Origin: Chloroflexi bacterium UBA4730
GTDB taxonomy: Bacteria; Chloroflexota; Limnocylindria; P2-11E
Reading direction: 5' to 3'
Length of the DNA: 5,040 nucleotides
Assembly (NCBI GenBank): GCA_002404155.1
Contig: DHJC01000073.1
Coordinates: 138,114-143,153, forward strand
Shown here piece by piece: positions 1 to 4,974 of the stretch. Each line of letters opens with the position of its first letter. Within the stretch, counting starts at the first letter, position 1. The translations under genes and the position numbers were made by a program. Below the pieces are notes generated by a model that made no database searches, was not told the DNA's origin, and saw only the letters and a list, made by a program, of their open reading frames with translations.

Positions 1-59
1 GGGCTCTTCCTTGAAAGGGAGTTGCGGGAGAGAACGTTCCATCGAGTTCAATCAAGCAC
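1..59 (-). pseudogene. Degenerate tRNA-Glu-like fragment, cut by window edge
   Basis: On the minus strand, positions 17-11 read CTTTCAA, the anticodon loop of tRNA-Glu(UUC). It is flanked by TCC and GGA, giving a 3-bp remnant of an anticodon stem. A 14-base block (4-17) is identical to 1782-1795, inside the better tRNA-Glu-like element. Two further blocks (29-34 and 53-59) match 1807-1812 and 1831-1837 at exactly the same offset of 1778. The sequence between these blocks is close to unrelated. The T-arm that would decide the case lies left of the window. It could instead be a short repeat of unknown nature. Confidence 0.3.
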
Positions 60-91
60 AAGTGCTGCGCCGGACCAACCAGAAACGCACG

Positions 92-166
92 GCACAGAGA
101 AGCTCGACTGGGGGCACCTGATCTGAAGAACCATGTGTCGCCGGTTCAACTCCGGCCCTCGGCACA
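92..166 (+). pseudogene. Degenerate tRNA-Phe(GAA)-like sequence
   Basis: The 3' half has the form of a tRNA. The T-stem GCCGG (140-144) and CCGGC (152-156) is perfect around the canonical T-loop TTCAACT (145-151). A 5-base variable loop GTGTC (135-139) precedes it. The anticodon loop CTGAAGA (123-129) carries GAA, that is Phe, but the anticodon stem CTGAT/ACCAT has two mismatches. The 3' side ends CCTCGGC-A-CA, not CCA. The 5' half is poor: D-stem GCTC/GGGC (102-105, 112-115) encloses only 6 bases, there is one extra base at 117, and the 5' acceptor strand does not pair with CCTCGGC. The motif GGCACAGA occurs at both ends (91-98, 161-168), 70 bases apart. I read it as a decayed gene or a tRNA 3' fragment of the kind left at integration sites. 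The minus-strand reading frame across it, with RAGVEPATHG, is the usual spurious antisense-tRNA product. Confidence 0.45.
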
Positions 167-345
167 GAAGCAAACGCGCCAGAATCTTGATGACCGGGCC
201 CGCACTGGCCATGCTCGCGGGCCGCGTAACCATTCGCCGCGGCGCGCACTGTAGAAGCTTCAGCCCCGCGCCTTAGTGTCCTAGTTCTGGATCCGCCAAT
301 CTGAGCTGTTCACCGTAACGCTCGCCGCGCCGCAACGACGACCCG
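167..345. other. Non-coding stretch, conserved flank at its right end
   Basis: No credible gene lies in positions 1-345 beyond the tRNA-like pieces. Positions 285-345 are the 3' flank of the first lipoprotein gene and match 986-1046 closely without gaps (shared TTCTGGATC, GCCAATC and GTTCACCGT). Conservation of about 60 non-coding bases after the stop shows that the duplicated unit extends past the gene. No T-tract terminator was seen. Confidence 0.5.
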
Positions 346-800
346 CTAAGGCTGCGGCACGTAACCCGGTTCGCCTGGATTGACGAGAGAGACAAACGCC
401 GAGTTGACGCCAAACGCGGCGTCCTGGCCGGCAGATGGGCCCACGCGAACGCAGATGTACGCACCGAGGTCAGGCCTGTCTTGAGGGCTGACTGCCCATC
501 GAAAGCGCACGTTCGATATCCCGGTGGGCGAGAGCAACTCCCAGAGGCTTGTTGAAGGAGCTCCCGCCCCCTCGTACTTGCCGAAGGTCCCGCAGAACAC
601 CATGGTCTCCGTCGACGCGACTACGGTAGGAATTGCCGTCGCGGCCGCCGGTGCCAGCGTCGGAGCGGAGGATGTAGGTACCGACGCAGGGGCGGCCACC
701 GGAGTAGCTGCACATGCGCCGAGCGCAACAGCGAGCAGGGGTACTACGACCATGCGGAGCGGCTTCCTCGTCTGCATCGCGGCGTGGATTATGGACGCGT
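285..800. repeat. Tandem duplication unit, copy A (lipoprotein gene plus flanks)
   Basis: This block aligns with 986-1483. The offset is 701 bases in the 3' flank and stop region and 683 in the signal-peptide and linker region, so small indels lie in the central domain. Exact shared stretches include 647-669 with 1330-1352 (23 bases) and 677-703 with 1360-1386 (27 bases). Similarity continues upstream of the start into the promoter-like region (CGTCCATA, AATCCA). The middle of the gene is much more diverged than either end. Confidence 0.8.
346..777 (-). CDS. Small secreted lipoprotein, paralogue A (unknown function)
   Basis: Encodes 143 residues from an ATG at 777. The n-region MQTRKPLR is basic, residues 9-21 are hydrophobic, and a lipobox LGAC puts the lipidated cysteine at residue 22, so export and signal peptidase II processing are predicted. 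Residues 23-57 form an Ala/Pro/Ser/Thr linker of the kind that holds a domain away from the membrane. The remaining domain (about 58-143) has cysteines at 62 (VFCG) and 109 (YICV), possibly a disulfide, and a beta-rich look that might be an OB-like fold. It ends in the tail PGEPGYVPQP. The frame stays open to a TTG at 807, but indels against the paralogue show that stretch is not conserved as protein, so ATG 777 is preferred. A later in-frame ATG at residue 9 follows a GAGGAAG sequence, but starting there would remove the basic n-region. Function is not recognised. Its nearest relative is the gene at 1047-1511. Confidence 0.8.
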   Translation of the reverse strand: MQTRKPLRMVVVPLLAVALGACAATPVAAPASVPTSSAPTLAPAAATAIPTVVASTETMVFCGTFGKYEGAGAPSTSLWELLSPTGISNVRFRWAVSPQDRPDLGAYICVRVGPSAGQDAAFGVNSAFVSLVNPGEPGYVPQP

Positions 801-816
801 CAGTCAATCTGGTCAG
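788..816 (-). promoter_or_regulatory. Putative sigma70-type promoter, near-leaderless
   Basis: On the minus strand CTGACC (816-811) and CATAAT (793-788) are separated by 17 bases, matching the -35 and -10 consensus at 4/6 and 5/6. The -10 box ends 10 bases before the ATG at 777, so transcription would start within a few bases of the start codon and leave almost no leader. No Shine-Dalgarno sequence precedes that ATG, which fits leaderless translation. This is inference from motif and spacing only. Confidence 0.4.
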
Positions 817-833
817 CGACTCTGTTTAGTCGC
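816..833. promoter_or_regulatory. Inverted repeat next to the -35 box (operator-like)
   Basis: GCGACT (816-821) and AGTCGC (828-833) form a perfect 6-bp inverted repeat with a 6-base spacer CTGTTT. It abuts the putative -35 box of the lipoprotein A promoter. The position suits a regulator binding site, though an inverted repeat of this length can arise by chance. Confidence 0.25.
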
Positions 834-985
834 ATCGACATGCCGTGGCGAGACATCGCGCGATGGGGCAGACCGGCCCCGCCGAGCCGCTCGTCTAACC
901 GCCTAACACCCTGTCGGTTTGGGACCGCTCGCCGTTCGCCTTCGTGCTCAATTCGCCTCAGAACGCCGAAAATGCGCTAGCCAGA
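834..985. other. Non-coding spacer between the two duplicated units
   Basis: About 150 bases with no credible gene. It holds GTCTAAC and GCCTAAC close together (around 891-904) and a palindromic CCAGATTCTGG at 981-991 at the left border of the second duplicated unit. No promoter or terminator with a T-tract was recognised here. Confidence 0.4.
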
Positions 986-1483
986 TTCTGGATCAGCCAA
1001 TCGGAGCCGTTCACCGTGACGCTCACCGCGCTGCGACAACGACGCACTAAGGCCGAGGTATGTAACCGGGTTCGCCTGGACTGACAAAAGAGACAAACTC
1101 GGTCAGTGACAGACCTTCGAAGTCCGTGACAGCACCGGCGTTGAAGCGCGCACAGACATACGTACCCAACTCGGGCAGGCCTCGTGAACTAACCGTCCTA
1201 AAGACCACGATCGTTACCCCTGTCGGTGAGCCCAACACATAGGTGAGATACGCATCCGGATGTTCCAGGATCCCGCAGAACACCACGGTCTGCGTCTGCG
1301 CGCTCGCGATAGGGATCGCCGTTGCGGCTGCCGGTGCCAGCGTCGGAGCGGACGCTGTTGGTACCGACGCAGGGGCGGCCACCGGACTCGCTGCGCACGC
1401 CCCGAGCGCGACGCCGAACAAGCACGTTGCGACCATGCGGAGCGGCTTCCTTGTCTGCGTCGTGGCTGGATTGTATGGACGGT
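986..1483. repeat. Tandem duplication unit, copy B (lipoprotein gene plus flanks)
   Basis: Second member of the direct duplication, in the same orientation as 285-800. Similarity starts at TTCTGGATC (986), about 60 bases beyond the gene's stop. It continues through the gene and fades upstream of the ATACAAT sequence near 1470-1477. The ends are far more similar than the centre. Confidence 0.8.
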
Positions 1484-1511
1484 GTCTCGCGGTAGGCACG
1501 GGCTGAGACAA
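1047..1511 (-). CDS. Small secreted lipoprotein, paralogue B (start codon altered)
   Basis: Up to 154 residues from a TTG at 1511. The layout matches paralogue A: basic TRKPLR, a hydrophobic stretch, lipobox LGAC with Cys39, then an Ala/Pro/Ser/Thr linker that is nearly identical to A over PVAAPASVPT and SAPTLAPAAATAIP. The core has diverged but keeps both cysteines (VFCG, YVCA), and the tail PGEPGYIPRP is conserved. The start is unresolved. The codon aligned with A's ATG is ACG here (1460-1458), and the region upstream aligns to A only with non-triplet indels, so the first 17-19 residues are probably not native coding sequence. The alternatives are TTG 1511, GTG 1499, or ATG 1436 preceded by AAGGAAG; the last leaves only 13 residues before the cysteine, short for a lipoprotein signal. 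It may be expressed weakly or be on the way to a pseudogene. Function is unknown. Confidence 0.7.
   Translation of the reverse strand: MSQPVPTARHRPYNPATTQTRKPLRMVATCLFGVALGACAASPVAAPASVPTASAPTLAPAAATAIPIASAQTQTVVFCGILEHPDAYLTYVLGSPTGVTIVVFRTVSSRGLPELGTYVCARFNAGAVTDFEGLSLTEFVSFVSPGEPGYIPRP
1470..1475 (-). promoter_or_regulatory. Possible -10 element of lipoprotein B
   Basis: The minus strand reads TACAAT (5/6 to the -10 consensus) at the place aligned with CATAAT of paralogue A. No good -35 box is seen 16-18 bases upstream. If used, transcription would begin near 1463, downstream of the TTG and GTG candidate starts. Confidence 0.25.
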
Positions 1512-1753
1512 GGGAGCACCCGAGCGGTCCCGTTCTCAGCTCATAGCGCCCGATGTCGATCGACTCTGTACGACCACGACGCTTCAGCTCGTCCGCTTTG
1601 TCGCCATCGACGATGCTTCGGCCGTTGCTGACCCAGTCTGCACGAGCAACGTCAGGTCGAGCCCGTAGAGGCTTTGCGCCTCTACCGCGCAGCCACGCTC
1701 AGATGTGGGAACAGGGGCCGTTTGTTACCGCGTCGCGGGTCGCGGAGAGGGTC
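1512..1753. other. Non-coding stretch upstream of lipoprotein B
   Basis: No reading frame here looks like a real gene. It holds the hairpin at 1665-1685 and three copies of GTCGCGG (1732-1738, 1739-1745, 1751-1757). It continues into the tRNA-like element and then 1819-2055, so 1512-2055 as a whole has no supported protein gene. Confidence 0.45.
1665..1685. repeat. Perfect 8-bp inverted repeat (hairpin)
   Basis: GTAGAGGC (1665-1672), a 5-base loop TTTGC, and GCCTCTAC (1678-1685) form a perfect stem on either strand. It is not followed by a T-run in either direction, so an intrinsic terminator is not supported. It lies in a gene-free stretch, and its role is unknown. Confidence 0.5.
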
Positions 1754-1818
1754 GCGGCAACGCGGGATTCGAACCCCTGACCTCTTCCTTGAAAGCGATG
1801 CGGTCAAGAGAAGGGGCC
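1754..1818 (-). pseudogene. Degenerate tRNA-Glu(UUC)-like sequence
   Basis: On the minus strand the T-loop TTCGAAT (1773-1767) is canonical. The segment AGGGGTTCGAATCCC matches the T-arm typical of bacterial tRNA-Glu, but only three of five stem pairs remain because the 3' strand ends CCCGC. The anticodon loop CTTTCAA (1795-1789) carries UUC (Glu), with a 5-base variable loop AGGTC. The anticodon stem CATCG/GGAAG is largely unpaired. A 5' GGCCCCTTC (from 1818) recalls a tRNA-Glu acceptor, but the 3' side GTTGCCG does not pair with it, and the D-arm is shortened. It is probably a non-functional remnant. The plus-strand frame across it (GFEPLTSSLK) is a typical spurious antisense-tRNA translation. 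Confidence 0.45.
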
Positions 1819-1970
1819 CAGCGAATTATCCAAGCACGAATTGATACCGGCTCCGGACGCGAACAGGTGTCAAAGAAGCGGCCCAAGCGCACATCTATCC
1901 GAATGAGAAGCGGCCATGAGAAACGGCTAAGAGAAGAGGCGGGCAGCAGGCCTTCCTCGTGACAATCCAG

Positions 1971-1998
1971 AGAGGCGAATCGAAAGAGGCGAATCGAA
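1971..1998. repeat. Perfect 14-bp tandem repeat, two copies
   Basis: AGAGGCGAATCGAA occurs at 1971-1984 and again directly adjacent at 1985-1998. It lies about 60 bases before the gene at 2056. It could be a paired protein-binding site or a recent slippage duplication. On the minus strand the adjoining GTTCGATTC resembles a tRNA T-loop, but no tRNA can be folded around it. Confidence 0.75.
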
Positions 1999-2006
1999 CT
2001 CCAGTC

Positions 2007-2026
2007 GCCTACCGTTTCCGGTGGGC
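2007..2026 (+). promoter_or_regulatory. 8-bp hairpin upstream of the 201-residue gene
   Basis: GCCTACCG (2007-2014), loop TTTC, and CGGTGGGC (2019-2026) pair over eight positions with one G-U pair. On the minus strand the same element has a GAAA (GNRA) tetraloop and a C-A mismatch in place of the wobble. It ends 29 bases before the start codon at 2056, so in a plus-strand transcript it would lie in the 5' leader. No T-tract follows in either direction. Confidence 0.4.
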
Positions 2027-2055
2027 ATGCAGTACCTCGGTAATCGTGCAACGAA

Positions 2056-2661
2056 GTGAACCGCGGTCGTCCGCGGCCATCGAAAACGAACGCGGAACGA
2101 GCCGCGCGCGTCAACGAGATCCTCGAGTCACTCCTCGACGAGCTTGCCGTGGACATCCGCGATCCGAAGCGACGTCGTGAGCTCTTCCTTCTGCTCGGTG
2201 CCGCCTATGCGCTCATTCGCGCCGACGACTACGGCTACAAGGCAGCGGATACGGATCGTTTCAACGCTCCGGAGGAGCAAGAGCGGGAATTCCGGGCGGT
2301 GCAGGCAGCAACGGCGGATGGCGGTCTCTTCAGCGGCGCCGACGAATGGACTCGATCGACAGACGCCCAGCTGGTCCGCAAGTGGATCGCCGGGTTCTTC
2401 TTCGGCTCGGCCGCGGAGCGGCTGTATGCGGCCTCGGCGAGTGTGAAGAGCGGCGTCCCAATCGGGCCAGGGACGCCGCACGACCGAGTCGGCGCTTACG
2501 TCAGGTGGTTCAAGCACGACGAGAGGGATCTGCCCAGGCCTGGCCCCGACGTCATGCCCGAGTTGTCTCATGGCGTCGAGTTGCTGCGCGAGATCGTCGC
2601 CGCGCGTCGGGCACGGACGTCGCGACGAGGGTCAGAACGGACAGTGCGGATCCGACGTTGA
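2056..2661 (+). CDS. Hypothetical helical protein with AT-hook-like N-terminus
   Basis: Encodes 201 residues from a GTG that lies five codons after an in-frame stop, so no longer form is possible. No Shine-Dalgarno sequence is visible. The N-terminus (residues 3-10, RGRPRPSK) has the GRP core of an AT-hook, a DNA minor-groove binding motif, followed by a predicted helix (about 12-35) rich in charge. The rest looks soluble and mostly helical, with FLLLGAAYALIRADDYGY at about 44-61 and WIAGFFFGSAAERLYAASA at about 110-128 as its hydrophobic parts. The C-terminus (184-201) is strongly basic, with many Arg. There is no signal peptide and no recognised enzymatic motif. Both charged ends suggest nucleic-acid contact, but this is inference and the family is not recognised. 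It converges with the M50 protease gene, leaving 26 bp between stop codons. Confidence 0.75.
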   Translation: MNRGRPRPSKTNAERAARVNEILESLLDELAVDIRDPKRRRELFLLLGAAYALIRADDYGYKAADTDRFNAPEEQEREFRAVQAATADGGLFSGADEWTRSTDAQLVRKWIAGFFFGSAAERLYAASASVKSGVPIGPGTPHDRVGAYVRWFKHDERDLPRPGPDVMPELSHGVELLREIVAARRARTSRRGSERTVRIRR

Positions 2662-2664
2662 TGG

Positions 2665-2688
2665 TGAGCCGTTGTGCTAGGCCAACGC
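2665..2688. terminator. Weak hairpin between convergent genes
   Basis: CGTTG and CAACG, extended by AG/CT around a bulged C, form an imperfect stem with an 8-base loop in the short gap between the convergent stops, reaching into the 3' end of the protease gene. There is no T-run. It could serve both directions, but support is slight. Confidence 0.15.
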
Positions 2689-4319
2689 TAAGACGCACAT
2701 CCGATGACGGCGGCGAAATGCGCGTGATCCGATGCAACGGCGACGATCCACAGCACCACAAGGCCCACGCCAAGGTAAACACCCGCTCGGGGAACGAGTG
2801 CCTCGCGTCGCGCACGCGTGCCAATGAGCAGCCCGCCCATCGCGATGGCAACCGCGAAGAGGTACACCCACACCGCAGACAGATCATGTCCAGTACCGAA
2901 CGCCGTGCAGGGCCGCGCCTGGCCGGCGATCCAGATGTAGCCCGATCCGTTCAGCCGAAGAAGGTCGGAGACGAATAGCGGCGATGCCGCGAACAACACG
3001 GCGAGGGCGGCGAGCGCCGTTCGCACGCCTGCGAGGCGATACCTGCCTCGAGAGGCGCGCACTCGCAACACCACGAGCGCCGCGGCGAGCGCTGGCAACA
3101 GCGCAAGCAGAGGAGCGGGACCGCGAACGAATGCGGCGATCGACGCGTAGCCGGCCAGCGCGAGAGTCCCGCTGCCTACGAAGCCGACCAGGCTGCGGGC
3201 GGAGCGGAGACCAGGCGGCAGCGCTGGCTCCTGCAGGGGGACGTCCGGCGCCGCAAATCGGCTGACGTCGAGGCGCACGTCCTGGCTTGGCGAGGCGGAC
3301 GCGAGGACCGGCCCGCCTTCGCGCCGCTGACGCGCCTCGTCGCCAAGTTCGGTCAGCAAGTCCGCTTCCATGCGCGCGTATCCAGGGCGAAGTGCGGGCA
3401 ACTCAGCCATGCCAGCTGTGACCGCTTTGTCCGCACCGTCAAGATCCGCGTAGGACAAGCTGATGGCGGCGACGACGCGAAGCAGCGTGGCCTTGGCCAC
3501 GAACGCCGAGCGCATGAGGTTGTCCACGGCGACGGCAGGATCGTCGCCCACACGGGACTCCATGTACGCGAGCTCGAGCAAGACGGTTTGCGAGTTGAGC
3601 TCCGCCATGTACCGCTGACTGGCAGCGGCGCGGGCCTGTTCGAGACACGCGCGGGCCTCGGTCAGTCGGTGGCTGTCGAGAAGATGCCAGTAGAGCGTCA
3701 ATGCCGCCGCGATGTCGTCGGTGCTGCCGTCACTCGCAACCACAAGATCGCGCATGAGATCAGCCGGCCAGTCCCGGGGCCGGACACCTCCGATGCTCTG
3801 GGCCGTTGCCTCCTTGAGCGCCAGCCAACGGCGGCCGCCCGTCGATCCGGTGAGTAGCGACCACAGCCGCAGGCCGTCCGACGGCACACCGTATGGCCGC
3901 CACGGCAGCAGCCACATGAAACCTTGCAAGGCCGTGAACATGCCGACCAACAGCAGCACGAGCGGAGCGAGGTACGCCGACCGCCCGGCGTCGCCGAGGA
4001 AGGCGATCGAGAGGAGCAGGGTGCCAAGCCCGATGTTCAACGCCGGGCCGCCCAGAGTCGAGACGAACAACTGGGTGCGGGCGCGCCCGGCAGAAGGGAG
4101 CGCACTGTTGCAGGGGAACCGCCGGATCTTCAGCCGCAGTCGACCGGGCACGCCTTTCGGGACGAGTACGAACGGACCTAGCGGGACATAGTCGAATTGC
4201 GCACCGGCAATCCTTGCACCCGCGAAGTGGCCCAGCTCGTGAATGAGCGCTGGCACCCACCAGATGACCAGCACCGGGCCCACGAAGAGAACAGCGAGGC
4301 CGATTAGGAGGTCGGGCAT
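2688..4319 (-). CDS. Site-2 protease-like M50 metalloprotease with TPR-like domain and extra membrane segments
   Basis: Encodes 543 residues from an ATG. Family knowledge: M50 proteases cut substrates within or near the membrane using zinc. Visible motifs: HELGH at 27-31 in the first membrane helix (His27 and His31 as zinc ligands, Glu28 catalytic); GGPALN at 90-95, matching the conserved GPxxN segment; and LLPWRPYGVPSDG (137-149), matching the NPxxDG-type motif with Asp148 as third ligand. Membrane helices lie near 3-25, 92-110 and 117-139. Residues about 195-335 are helical with TPR-like repeats (such as LDSHRLTEARACLEQA) and may bind partners. About five further membrane helices follow (375-398, 401-420, 431-454, 479-500, 512-530). 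No PDZ domain is seen. It is longer than minimal family members of roughly 200-400 residues. The preceding gene ends 25 bp upstream, suggesting an operon. The substrate is unknown. Confidence 0.85.
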   Translation of the reverse strand: MPDLLIGLAVLFVGPVLVIWWVPALIHELGHFAGARIAGAQFDYVPLGPFVLVPKGVPGRLRLKIRRFPCNSALPSAGRARTQLFVSTLGGPALNIGLGTLLLSIAFLGDAGRSAYLAPLVLLLVGMFTALQGFMWLLPWRPYGVPSDGLRLWSLLTGSTGGRRWLALKEATAQSIGGVRPRDWPADLMRDLVVASDGSTDDIAAALTLYWHLLDSHRLTEARACLEQARAAASQRYMAELNSQTVLLELAYMESRVGDDPAVAVDNLMRSAFVAKATLLRVVAAISLSYADLDGADKAVTAGMAELPALRPGYARMEADLLTELGDEARQRREGGPVLASASPSQDVRLDVSRFAAPDVPLQEPALPPGLRSARSLVGFVGSGTLALAGYASIAAFVRGPAPLLALLPALAAALVVLRVRASRGRYRLAGVRTALAALAVLFAASPLFVSDLLRLNGSGYIWIAGQARPCTAFGTGHDLSAVWVYLFAVAIAMGGLLIGTRARREALVPRAGVYLGVGLVVLWIVAVASDHAHFAAVIGCAS

Positions 4320-4344
4320 CTATCCGTCCGAGAGGAAAGGGCGC

Positions 4345-4824
4345 TCAGGAGCCGGGCGAGGCTCGCCGAGTCTTGCCGACAAGCACGATCAGACCCACGC
4401 CGAGACAAGTCGCGCTCAGGAACGTAAGATCCAAAATCGGGAACCCAGTCCCCGACCGGGCCGCCAAGACGACGACCAATGCAATGGCGGGGCCGCCCAC
4501 CTCCGCGAGGATCAGGGCGCGGACGGACGGCGATGTGCGAAGTTCCCGCCAAGCCCGGAATGCGAGGAATCCAACTACCGCCGCCACGGCGCCCTCGTCA
4601 ATGATGCGGACGGCAGTCCCGTCGGCGACGTTGCCCGGACCGAAGAAGATCAAAGCAATGCCGGGCATGACGCTGGTGAGCATCAAGAAACTGGCAATTG
4701 GGAGTCCGAGCGGCGATCGGCCCAGTTGCTTCACTCTCTGAGCTGTCTGCCGGCGGCGGCTTCGAGTCCCACGGCGCGAGTCTCCCACGATGTTTGCGAA
4801 CCCACCAAGCGTGAACACCAGCAC
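4345..4824 (-). CDS. Small polytopic membrane protein, start uncertain
   Basis: Encodes 159 residues from a GTG at 4824. Membrane segments are predicted near 1-14 (truncated), 38-62, 75-92, 102-122 and 129-150, with a basic cytoplasmic-type loop at 17-36 (SRRGTRSRRR). No enzymatic motif or family is recognised. The frame stays open upstream to a stop at 4960-4962 and encodes WVLPLARVLAGF just before the GTG, which would complete the first membrane helix, but no ATG, GTG or TTG occurs there. An ATG at 4931 lies in another frame and would connect to this one if a base were missing from the CCCC run at 4871-4874. Either the protein begins inside its first helix or the 5' end carries a frameshift. 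Its stop lies 25 bp before the M50 protease start, so the two are probably cotranscribed and might act together in the membrane. Confidence 0.65.
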   Translation of the reverse strand: MLVFTLGGFANIVGDSRRGTRSRRRQTAQRVKQLGRSPLGLPIASFLMLTSVMPGIALIFFGPGNVADGTAVRIIDEGAVAAVVGFLAFRAWRELRTSPSVRALILAEVGGPAIALVVVLAARSGTGFPILDLTFLSATCLGVGLIVLVGKTRRASPGS

Positions 4825-4951
4825 GTCGAAGCCTGCGAGAACGCGAGCGAGCGGAAGGACCCAGCGTGCGCCCCTGCCGCTGGGATAGTCACGCGCGGAA
4901 TGAGCGGGAACGCCGAGTGTTCTACCGCCATTTCCGACCGCGGTTGTACGG

Positions 4952-4974
4952 GCTGTGTATCACGCTGTGTATCA
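4952..4974. repeat. Two direct 11-bp repeats spaced by one base
   Basis: GCTGTGTATCA occurs at 4952-4962 and 4964-4974, a 12-bp period close to one helical turn. It lies upstream of the minus-strand membrane-protein and protease genes, so it could be a regulator site for them. The minus strand also has TTGATA here, but no -10 element at a suitable distance. It may simply be a slippage duplication. Confidence 0.5.

Noticed and set aside
52..249. Minus-strand frame with RAGVEPATHGSSDQ
   Set aside because: It reads antisense through the T-arm and anticodon arm of the tRNA-Phe-like element. Frames of this type are well-known spurious predictions.
888..925. GTCTAAC and GCCTAAC, which match the RYYYAAC core of integron attC sites
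   Set aside because: No GTTRRRY partner lies on the same strand within a plausible attC length, no long imperfect hairpin forms, and no integrase gene is present. AACCG/CGGTT nearby gives only a 5-bp stem.
1705..1962. Plus-strand frame with GFEPLTSSLK, and the minus-strand frame 1725-2156
   Set aside because: Both run across the tRNA-Glu-like element and have the sequence character of spurious tRNA-region translations.
2000..2055. A tRNA-Ser-like reading of the minus strand (GGAAA near a GTTCGATT T-loop)
   Set aside because: The T-stem has only three of five pairs, the apparent anticodon loop folds as a GAAA tetraloop instead, and no acceptor stem can be found.
2984..4191. Long plus-strand frames (for example 3712-4191) opposite the protease gene
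   Set aside because: They are Arg/Pro/Ser-rich antisense shadows of a high-GC gene whose minus-strand frame has intact catalytic motifs and membrane helices.
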